From Fulvia fulva (lineage: Eukaryota > Ascomycota > Dothideomycetes > Mycosphaerellales > Mycosphaerellaceae), in the NCBI RefSeq assembly GCF_020509005.1, contig NC_063020.1, positions 1,426,001 to 1,490,000 on the forward strand: 64,000 bases of DNA. Reading direction: 5' to 3'. Shown piece after piece: positions 23,070 to 31,712 of this stretch. How positions within the stretch are numbered: the stretch's first letter is position 1; each line of letters begins with the position of its first letter. The notes under the pieces are model-generated. The model had not been told where the DNA came from. It worked only from the letters and a program-made list of their open reading frames with translations, and made no database searches. The translations under genes were made by a program, and so were the position numbers.

Positions 23070-24320
23070 TCGTCCTTCCGGCGAGATTCAGTGGAGCATC
23101 GGGAAGAGGAAAGCTGCGTGGATGTGGTGTTTGTTGCTCTTCCTAATGTATATCATCAGACAAGTTATTATGGCGAGAAGACAATCCTCGTCAACATTAT
23201 ACCCATGACGTTCGTGTCTCGTAGCACATCTCTCTGCACAGGCTCCAAAGCCTGTTCTCCCTTCATCCCATTCCTGCAGACTACAGCTTCGCCGTCTGCT
23301 TCTCCTTCTTCATCTCCTGCGCCGCCCGCTCCCTGAGATCCTTCTTCAGAATCTTTCCACTAGAGTTCTTTGGCTACACTATCTGTTAGCAACATCATCA
23401 CGCCAGCCCTCTCCGTCACACATGTGTACTCACAATCTCATTCGTAAACACAAAACCCCCATCCGGCTTCTTAAACTTCGCCAACCGTTCTCCCATATAC
23501 CTCATCACCGCCGCTTCACTCTATCCCTCTTCATAATGTACGCTCTCGGATACTCCGACTCATCGTCTCCGACCTTCACACCAATCACAGCCGCATCATA
23601 CACACCCGGATGCTCCAACAAACACCGCCTCCAGCTCCGGCGGCGCAACCTGGAACCCCCGAACTTTGATCAACTCCTTCTTTCAATCGACGATATACCA
23701 CTTCCCCGTGTCCTTATCACAGTACGCAATATCCCCCGTGTGGAAGAATCCATCCTCATCCCAGGCCTTGGCCGTTTCGTTCTCGTCCAAATACCCGCGA
23801 ATGATAGTCTCGCCTCGCACACAGAGTTCCCCTCTTACGCCATAGTCGTTCAGGACCTTGTTCTCATCCGCAACATCCACCAACTTCAGCTCCACCCCCG
23901 GCACAGGCCGTCCACAAGACCCCGTATCATCATCCTCCGGAAACGGAGAATTCGTACAAATACACGTCGTCTCCGTCATGCCCCATACCTGCGTGAACGG
24001 CGCCCCTTCACTCAATAACTCTTGGAACTGTTTCTGTTGTTTCTTCTCCAGTGGGGCGGCGCCGCATGTTGCGAACTTTATGCTCTTGAGACTATACTTG
24101 TGGCGTAGCAGGGATTAGATTATGGCGAGGACTATGGGAGGGACAGTGGCGGCGTCGGTGATTTGGTATTTCTCGATGGAGGCGAGGTAGGGTTCGAGGG
24201 CGAAGCGGTGCATTATGTAGGTGGAGACGCCGTTGTGGAGGGGGGAGAAGTGCGTGCAGGGGGCTGTGGCGACGCGGAACATCGGCGTGGCCATGAGGCG
24301 TTTTTCCTAGGGTGTGGTTG

Positions 24321-24391
24321 AAACTATGCCCAGGACTGTAGCTGCTTTTGGCAAGCCTGTAGTTCCGCTGCTACAGTCCTGGGCATAGTTT
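24321..24391. repeat. 22-bp perfect inverted repeat next to MITE end
   Basis: Arms at 24321-24342 and 24370-24391 are exact reverse complements (AAACTATGCCCAGGACTGTAG core). The right arm is the left end of the 288-bp MITE. The left arm looks like the terminus of a second, otherwise missing copy, also bordered by TA at 24339-24340. It may be an abutting solo end or a remnant of an aborted or nested insertion. Confidence 0.6.
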
Positions 24392-24661
24392 TTACACCCC
24401 CTGTATTTACACTAACCACTTCCGGCTATCCATGTCCATCTCAGAAGGTGTTGCTACCTTCAATCTCACTATCAAGAATGGGCCAAGCTCACACCTAAGG
24501 ACATACAACGTATATGCAAGAGTATGCAAGAACGCTGCGAGGCAGTAATAGCCAACAATGGAGGACACACCAGGTAGTGAGCTACGCCAAGCAGTGGATA
24601 CATCCTTCCTAATGAGGAAAGGTGGAAGAACAGGGGTTGTAAAAACTATGCCCAGGACGTG
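24374..24661. mobile_element. 288-bp TA-flanked MITE (Tc1/mariner-like)
   Basis: Terminal inverted repeats of about 30 bp start CAGTCCTGGGCATAGTTT on the left and, read inward from the right, CACGTCCTGGGCATAGTTTT. They continue with TTACACCCCCTGT versus TTACAACCCCTGT. The element is bounded by TA dinucleotides at 24372-24373 and 24662-24663, the target duplication expected of Tc1/mariner elements. The interior has no transposase motif, so this is a non-autonomous copy. It sits within the acyl-CoA ligase remnant, where about 150 codons of the ligase are also gone. Confidence 0.75.
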
Positions 24662-24941
24662 TAGGATGTGCTTAGTGGGACTATAATCGTTGTCGTGTGT
24701 TGTTACGTACATCGTTGAACCCGTGCAGACAGACGGTATCGCCTTTCTTCAGGCCTGCTTTGCGGAACCCTGCTGCAAGCTTCCGGATCGTGCTGCGTGC
24801 CTGGCCGAAGGTGTAATGTCTTTCCGGATCCTGAGCATCGATGTAGACTGGCTTGTTGTCGTCGACTTTCGGGTTGTCAAAGTAGCATGAGATCAGGTCC
24901 TTGCCTGGGATGTTCAGCTCATCTTCCCTCTTGAAGACCAT

Positions 24942-25914
24942 CTTGACTTCTTGAAGCTCTTACACTCCAGCTTGATTGAGACTTGAATAAATTGGAAGAT
25001 GACGGCATACTTACCTTGTCTTGCCAATGGCTATCGTCTGCCGATGCGGCACAGCAGGAGACTACATCGGCAGCTTATTTGCTTGTGTTCGGGTTTACAC
25101 AATTCAGGTCGTTGTCTGCCGAATGGGCTATGTCACTGGCAACGCTCGGGACGGGGAATGAGCTTAACCTTCAGCCTCACACGGTCACACCGTGAAGCTT
25201 CGAGGCTAAGGCGGTGAATATGGGAGTCGGAGGGACAGCAGTCTGCATCGACCACGTCTTGTTGGTGAAGGACAACCGCACCACGAGGCAGGTCTCTGAC
25301 ATGTGATACTTGGGACTGTACGGTTGAACGTCTGTTTCAATGCCGCCATGACACCACTTCCCCTCGCTTCTTGCCTGTCCAGCCATCGCTGCGAGTCGGA
25401 AGAGGGATGTTTGTGATGTTCCAAGGGCGAGGTTCCAGCGAAGGGACGTGGCAGACTCGTCCGTGTGCACCACTGGGGCCCAGTTCTGAAGCATCGGGCG
25501 CGATTGAAGGCACGAGAAAGGAAGTGATGTCGTTGTCGTGGTGCAGAAGGAGGGAAATGCTGTGTTACGGGATGCGGTTTGCCGAGAAGCTGACATAGAA
25601 CTATTCTAATCTCCCGAGATTTGACCTTCTAAGTTCTATGTAGCCAGAAGACTTGCCGTTAACAAGCCTCTGGCATCAAGCATCGTGTGCTCGCATCTCA
25701 GAGTACGAGGGCATATCTTTGCTTGTCTTGATCGACTTCATTGACCGCCAGTACCGCCAATCAGGTTCACTGAATGCACGAGCCCAGCCTGTGCCACACG
25801 CTAGAGAATACGGCCCGAACTAATGCGAGGTCAGTGCAGGTGAGTGGCTTGCGCGTTGCCACATCTTCGACCTTCAAATTTCGTCGCATCTCTTACTCTC
25901 TTACACACTCCCCA
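24942..25914. other. Intergenic region between ligase remnant and transporter
   Basis: A GTAAGT donor-like site near 25014 (minus strand) could mark an upstream exon of the ligase remnant. Otherwise there are only short frames without recognisable motifs. The promoter of the MATE gene would lie at the right end. Confidence 0.4.
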
Positions 25915-27445
25915 ATGCCACCTTCAGACGATGTCACTGGCTACACACCCCGAGAGCGCCGTGGAGCGCGCGACGGAACGAGACCCTCTGCTCGGTAGAC
26001 GCAGTGGACACAGCGACAGCGAGGATTGATCTTCAACCCAGGCTGGCAGCGAGGAAACCCTCTCAAACATCAAAGCAATCACCTTCAAGGACGAGACTTG
26101 GATCCTCCTACGATATTCTGGCCCTCTGGCATTGACGTACTTGCTCCAGTATGTCTACCAGATAGTGGTCATCCTGGTCGCCTCTCGATTGTCCACGGAT
26201 GAGTTGGCTGGAGTCAGTCTGGGCACTACGACTTCAAACATCCTGGGATATGCTGTCTTCGAAGGCATGGCTACTGCGCTTGACACCTTGTGTTCACAAG
26301 CGTATGGTGCTGGACGTATGACCGATGTTGGCATGCATACAGTGCGATTCACGATCTTTCTCCACATTGTGGCAATCCCCATTGCTCTCCTCTGGCTTTT
26401 TGCCGAGCACATCCTGATCCTTGTCAAGGTCCCTTCTAAGCCACTGATAGAGAACGCCGGAAGCTTTCTGCGTTTTTCACTCATTGGTGTCCCTGGATAT
26501 GCATCTTTCGAGGCTGGAAAGCGCTTCATGCAGGCGCAAGGAAACTTCGCCGCCGGGTTTTACGTTCTGCTAGCCTGTCTACCTATCAACATCGCATTGA
26601 CTTGGGCTTTGGTCGTTCCAGCTGGAATGCGAGTTGCAGGCGCTGCTCTAGCTACCTCGCTCACCAATTGCTTGCGACCAATTCTACTCATTGCTTATGC
26701 CATCTTCGTGAATAGATCCACCTTGAAGTGCTGGCCATCGACCAAGGAGATCCGAGGGTATTGGAACCACGAATGGAAGAGTATGATTTGGCTTGCAATT
26801 CCTGGAGCGTTGATGACCCTAAGCGAGTGGCTACAGTTCGAGATTCTGACCTGCACCAGCTATCTAGGGACAGCTGCACTCGCGGCTCAGACCTTCCTCA
26901 GCACGACTGCTGTTCTAGTTTGGCACATTCCCTTCTCGGCCTCCATCGCTTCCAGCACACGCATCGGCCAGCTGATTGGTGCAGGCTTCACCTCTTCTAT
27001 GACTAAATTGATGAGGTGGCACGCTCTCGTCTTCGGACTTATCAGCGTCTTGTGTTTCGGACTCACGATCGGCATAATGGCTCTCATCCAACGCTTCCTG
27101 ATCCATGACGACGAAGTAGCTGAGATTATTCGAATCACGCTACCATTTGTGGCAATACTTGTTGTCTTCGATGCTACGCAAAATTGGCCGCACGGTGTCG
27201 TCAGAGGCTTTGGTTGGCAGAGCATAGGAGCCTGGGTTACATTCGTCCTTGGCTACTTGTATGCAACACCATTGGCCATCTACCTTGAGCTGGGGCCACC
27301 GCATCTCGGAATCAGAGGGCTGTGGATTGGCTTGGGTAGTGGCTTACTGGCAGTCACTGTGATCGAGACTATGGTCATTCTCTGGAAGTTGAAGAAGACC
27401 GACGACCTGCGCATTGAGGATCATACGGCCGGCAATGACGACTGA
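25915..27445 (+). CDS. MATE-family multidrug/toxin efflux transporter
   Basis: Proton-coupled efflux protein with about 12 hydrophobic helices, two MatE halves. The first half starts ILLRYSGPLALTYLLQYVYQ and includes LDTLCSQAYGAG. The second half starts WLAIPGALMTLSEWLQFEIL, and a conserved NWPHGVVRGFGWQ loop is present. The frame is open from about 26030 to 27445. The N-terminus is problematic: the frame giving a typical fungal MATE lead (MSLATH at 25931, then ERDPLLGRRSG) meets TGA at 26027-26029. The model chosen here starts at 25915 and removes a 55-nt intron 25995-26049 (GTAGAC...GGCAG), which restores one frame. The alternative is that the gene carries a nonsense mutation. Substrate unknown. 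Confidence 0.72.
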
Positions 27446-28243
27446 GCAAACGCACGAATGAGTACGTCAGATATCCGATCAGGGGCATTGCAAAACTAGA
27501 CTAGTCCAGTCAACATAGCCACTACTGCGGCGGTCCCAACATTAGGATCTCTGCGGCACGGTAGCAAGACTGGTATGTGGCAACTCCGGATGGCATCGGT
27601 GAATGAGAAGCAGATACGATTCAGCGAAAGCAGCCAGCCGTGCCAGCGAAGGCATCGTCGTCCGGCTGCAAAAGCTTATACCAATGCGATTCCTGCATGA
27701 AGAGAAGAACCTCATTCTGGCTTACCCGTGCCGTGTCGATGTGCTGCACATATTGCCCAATCAGCGGTATATCTGTCGCTGAAAAGGAGCCTCAACACGT
27801 TGTGCCATCGACTACACGTGGGTCTCAGCAAATGAGACATTCGCAGACGTCAAGATTCACAGATGACGTTACGCCAGATCGACCGCTGCACCCTCAGCAC
27901 GGACAGCGCTTAGACTTTGAAGAGCTTGTGGAACTTCCGCTTTTGGTGTATGTATGCATACATTGACTTCGACAGCACAACCGAAAAGTAACGGCAAGAC
28001 TGCACTCATCATCATAGCATTTGCAAATGTGCTACTGTGCAGCATCGACGGCGATGAAGAGCGAGAGATCGACAATGTTGTTGAGCCATGCGTTGCACCG
28101 CCGTGAAGTAGTGAAGCAACGTGCATGAAGATGCGCCGATCATGGTGGTATATGAATGGACAAGTCCTCTCGTCAAGCTTGTTGTCTTCGCAATCATCTC
28201 ATCAGTACACTTACTTCCACACAAGTTCGCTACCATCATCACC
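27446..28243. other. Intergenic region
   Basis: No supported gene; only short frames. Holds the 3' end of the MATE transcript and the upstream region of the small secreted protein. Confidence 0.45.
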
Positions 28244-28447
28244 ATGAAGTTCTCACTTTTCGCCATTCCGGCTTTGTCCCTCCTGGCATCTGCTGCCCCA
28301 ACCGCTTCCAACAATGCCGTCGAGCAGCGTGCGGCTGCAAGCCCACTGGAGCAGTGGATCACCGGCCTCACCACTGAAGTCAAGGGTTACACCGCTCACC
28401 TAAGCCCTAGCCAACACGTGCCAAATATCATGGTGCTCCAAGTTTGA
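28244..28447 (+). CDS. Small secreted protein, 67 residues
   Basis: The start at 28244 follows an ACC-rich context and opens a textbook signal peptide (MKFSLFAIPALSLLASAAP), cleavage probably near A17 or A18. The mature part is only about 49 residues with no cysteine. Its SPLEQWITGLTTEVKGYTA stretch looks like the beginning of a longer helical protein of the HsbA/galactomannoprotein kind, so the reading frame may be a truncated copy or may lack a downstream exon. An in-frame upstream start is ignored because the signal peptide would no longer be N-terminal. Could be an effector-like protein; no function can be assigned. Confidence 0.5.
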   Translation: MKFSLFAIPALSLLASAAPTASNNAVEQRAAASPLEQWITGLTTEVKGYTAHLSPSQHVPNIMVLQV

Positions 28448-28665
28448 GCGATCACCTTACTATCCCCACGACCCCAACGCCGTGCTCCGTACCCGCTATC
28501 CTTATGCTACTGTTGTGGTATAGAGCAGATCCCATACTGTTGTCGAATGTATGTCGTGGTAGAGAGAGGCCTCTCAGCCAGTAAATGTTGGGATCGGGAG
28601 GCCGATTAGTGACAATTCTCCAGGCACAGCGACGGTGGACTGCACCAGCGGATAGCGTCTCCGGC

Positions 28666-30102
28666 TCAGACTTGTCCAGCCAGACCAGCTCCACTACCAC
28701 TATCATCTGCATCCCCTCCCTTTTTCTTGTCCTTCTTCCCGTCCTTGGACTTGCTCCCCTTCGAGTTCCCCTCCTTCGTCTTAGGCCTCCCCGACTTAAT
28801 AGTAGCAAGCTCACTCTCCTTCCCCCTCCCACCCGCCGCAGGCGCGAAAGCCGGCCTCTTCCCCTTATCACCAGAAGGCCCCGCTACAACCTCATTCGCA
28901 GGCCTCAGAGGAAGCGATTGCTCCCCATCCTGTACGAACTTGCACGCCAGCCCGTCGTCCGCGTCAGCACACCAGCAATCGGAGTTTGTTTCGAGTGCGG
29001 CTTGAATGTATTTAGAGCCGGGGGCGTTTCGGCCTTTGGCGTAGACTGGTTGCCAAGGGCTGTCGGCTGGTTGGGCGAGGCCTGTGCCCCAGATTTGTTT
29101 GGTTTGGGAGCTCATTAAGGAGACGAGGCCGAACCAGGCGTATGTGCTTGGGCAGTTCAGGGATTGCAGATTTTCTACGCGGGTTGCTTTTGGTTTGCCG
29201 GTTTTGTCGACGGCTTGGTCGTACATGGTCATCCAGAGGGAGTCTGTGCCCGTGGAGGCGTAGACGGGCTTGTCTTCGGTTCCTCGCTTGGCCCAGGCCT
29301 CGAGGCGTCCTGGGAATCTAGGTATTCGTCAGCTTCTGAATATGCCCGCGTAAGTTCAATGCTTACCCATTCTCGAGCTGGCCAGTCGTCGTCAAGCCAT
29401 AACGGACGGGCTTATCGTAAGCCATCTCCTTGCTATCCGGACCACCTTGCAACTTGAACAGCTCCTGATACAGACTGAGCGACCTCACAGCCATGCTATC
29501 GATATTCTTGGTCACGGGTTGCTCGCTCATGTCTGGCTCCTCGAGACCTCTAGTCGAACCCATGATCGTGCTTGTGCACAGAATGACCACTGGCACGAGT
29601 TCCTTGCCCTTCGGTAACCAGATAGTGGTACTCTGACCGAATGATCCTCTGCAAAAGTGCTGGTCGCCATCTTGGTCCTTGGGCAGGTTTGCGTATTCCG
29701 GGTCACTCATTGTCGCGTACTGATTGAAGTACGGGGTCGCGATCTCGAAGATGCTGTCGCCGCCCTTGATCTGCGCGGCGAACTGATCGTTGATGAGAAC
29801 TTCCTTGCCATTCTTCTTGACACATTTGCCGCCTGGTTTGTCCCGAACACAATCTGTTGGGTCTTGGTATTTCATGAATTTGGAACCACAGATCAGGACG
29901 GGCTTCTGCTTGCGCTGTACTTTGCCTTTGATGGTATCGTCGGCATACTTGAGCCAACGATTGGCGTGATCCCAGATGATTTTGTGCCATGTGAGACTGG
30001 CTTTCACCTCATTCGAGAACTTCGTCGATTGCGGAGGGTTCATGCCGGGCATGTAGTTGCCTAGAAGAACATCAGCACCGAAATGAACGTTAAAGTGGTC
30101 AT
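28666..30102 (-). CDS. Unrecognised protein with K/G-rich tail, 5' end uncertain
   Basis: Two open segments joined by an intron near 29318-29363 (donor GTAAGC, acceptor CTAG) give about 440 residues. Readable blocks include WHKIIWDHANRWLKYADD, DSIFEIATPYFNQYATM, DQHFCRGSFGQSTTIW and CPSTYAWFGLVSLMSS. Six or more cysteines and acidic/aromatic content suggest a secreted or lumenal fungal protein. The last about 80 residues are low-complexity Gly/Lys/Ser. Reading upstream in the same frame, the sequence stays open through DYDHFNVHFGADVLLGNYMP and then runs into a PhyH remnant in another frame. No start codon with a signal peptide is found, so the gene may be 5'-truncated. I do not recognise the family. 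Confidence 0.55.
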
Positions 30103-30115
30103 AGTCTGGTTCACG

Positions 30116-30290
30116 ACTTTGCCCACATTGTAGTTGAATGGCATGTCCTTTCCACGCGCCTGTAGAGCTCGTGCATCCTCGACCATTCTGGAATTGAGCT
30201 TGTTCAGCTGGTCATGTGGCACGACATCTGAGCGCACGACGAGGCCGTCGCGATGAAGACTTCGCACTGCTGCCTCGGGCTGCCTCGAGG
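30116..30290 (-). pseudogene. Phytanoyl-CoA dioxygenase (PhyH) N-terminal remnant
   Basis: About 50 codons match the start of fungal PhyH-family Fe(II)/2-oxoglutarate dioxygenases (RSLHRDGLVVRSDVV, then LNKLNSRMVEDARALQARGK and DMPFNYNVGK). The His-x-Asp and distal His of the iron centre, which lie further on in the family, are absent: the sequence switches directly to an unrelated frame. It is therefore a fragment, not a working enzyme. Confidence 0.65.
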
Positions 30291-30667
30291 TTTCTTGGCC
30301 GAAGGATACCAGAACTGATGTCCTGTGATGATGGCTGAATCGTGATCGAGACTGTAGATGCTCGACGAACATGCTGTGTGTTGCGGACGCATCCTCCGGA
30401 AGTGGAAGCAAAACGTGAGCGGGCGATTGCCAGCATATTAGGAAGCTCGTGGGGCAAGGAAATGAGCGTGCAATCGTTCTTGCAGTGTTTTCCACATGTA
30501 CGCGATGCATCGTTGCGGTGGCAGAAAGTATCTGTCGCTTAGCCTCAGGCCATGTACATCTGAAATGGCGTAGCATATTGTGTATTGCCTCTAATTAGTA
30601 ATCTCCACGAGACAAGAGCACGGACGTTGCGCATTCGGCTGTTTCCTTTTCTTGTTTCCGGTGCCGC

Positions 30668-30724
30668 TTTACACCTGCTCCTCCTCCTCCCCCTCCTCCC
30701 CCTCCTCCTCCTCCTCCTCTTCAG
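30668..30724 (+). repeat. Polypyrimidine (CTC)n-rich tract
   Basis: About 55 nt of almost pure CTC/CCT repeats on the plus strand. It lies 150-200 bp upstream of the CVNH gene's first visible exon, so it could be a promoter CT-tract or sit inside a 5' intron. Confidence 0.6.
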
Positions 30725-30860
30725 CCTGCAATACTTTGAAGTATTGAGGCCTCCGCACCTACCGACACAAGCCACAGCAGCATCTCATTCGTGCAATCGG
30801 CTCGCTCGAGCCGAGAGCTGTTGCCTTAGGGCCGCTGACCTGTGGCTGTGTTCAGCTTGA

Positions 30861-31626
30861 CCACGATCACAGTATGATCAACCTCATGCACACCCGCCAG
30901 CACCAGGCCACGACGGCGGTCCCGCAGAGCAATATGGTGCTCCAGCCGCAGCAGCGCAATATCCACCAGCGCCCGGCCAAGAAGGCGATCGCGGTCTTAT
31001 GGGTGCTCTAGCCGGTGGTGCAGCAGGCGCCTTCGGTGCGCACAAGATGGGCCATGGTGTCCTCGGCGGCATCGGCGGAGCCGTAGCCGGCAGCATGCTC
31101 CAAGACACGTACAAGAAGAAGCACAAGAAAGAAAAGAAGCACAAACAGCACGGTGGACGCCGTGGCTCCAGCTCATCTAGCTCGTCCAGTTCCTCCGACT
31201 CTGACTCTTCGCATGGCAAGAAGAAGCGACATGGTAAGCACCATTAGTACGCGCTCTGCCCCATCCCCACCATAACAAATGCTAACAAGCCCAGGCGCGA
31301 CGGCGGCGCTCGCTGGCAACTTCCACGCCTCTTGTCGTGACGTGCATCTGGAAGGCGCCAGACTCGTCGCTCATGCTTGCAATACTCATGGCCATCACGT
31401 CCGATCGGATATTGACTTGAATGACTGTTTCACGAACACGAATGGTGCGCTTCATTGGGCGAAAGGGGGTAATTTCGCAGCCAGTGCGCGCGACATGCGT
31501 CTTTCTGAGGGTGGGAGGGTTTTTGAAGCGGAGCTTGGCGATGGGCGAGGAGGGTGGCGGCGTAATGCTGTTAATTTGGATGAGAGGATCACGAATGAGG
31601 ATGGGCGGTTGATGTTGGTGCATTGA
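30861..31626 (+). CDS. CVNH (cyanovirin-N homology) lectin with glycine-rich membrane-like linker
   Basis: The visible frame opens after a TGA at 30858. A CACAG acceptor at about 30872 suggests that the true first exon is upstream and not identified. The N-terminal part is Pro/Ala/Gln-rich (HPPAPGHDGGPAEQYGA). A Gly/Ala-rich segment follows (GALAGGAAGAFGAHKMGHGV, then LGGIGGAVAGSML), of the kind seen in glycine-zipper proteins. Next is a basic KKKHKKEKKHK stretch and a Ser10 run. After an intron (31234 to about 31294) comes one complete CVNH domain: GNFHASCRDVHLEG, DLNDCFTNTNGALHW, GGNFAASARDMRL, ending DERITNEDGRLMLV. CVNH domains bind oligomannose glycans. Location and role in this fungus are unknown. 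Confidence 0.82.
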
Positions 31627-31712
31627 TGTTCTAGGTCTAACCGTATATTTGATCGCTATGATGAAATCACCACACCCGTAATACCTACTTCACCCAGTAT
31701 CTTAACCTGCTA

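Larger units (their letters stand above)
23281..24941 (-). pseudogene. Broken acyl-CoA ligase (AMP-binding, 4CL-like)
   Basis: Remnant of an adenylate-forming ligase. The N-terminus (24941 to about 24706) is intact: start MVFKREDELNIPGKDL, then YTFGQARSTIRKLAAGF. The middle, where the SSGTTGLPKG-type phosphate loop should be, is missing and replaced by a MITE insertion. Coding resumes near 24290 with TPMFRVA, continues through QVWGMTETT, the GELCVRGETIIRGYLD block and FFHTGDIAY, and ends with the A10-type PKNSSGKILKKDL and stop at 23281. Lesions include an in-frame TAA near 24115, a TGA at about 23682 in the position of the conserved hinge Arg (C-to-T change), and a frameshift near 23500. It cannot make a working enzyme. 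Confidence 0.88.

Noticed and set aside
30061..30105. MTTLTFISVLMFF as a signal peptide for the unrecognised gene
   Set aside because: It ends at a TAG, and another frame reads straight through into the downstream protein, so the apparent signal peptide is probably out of frame.
30884..31219. Proline/glutamate-rich minus-strand frame
   Set aside because: Mirror of the Gly/Ser/Lys-rich CVNH N-terminal region.
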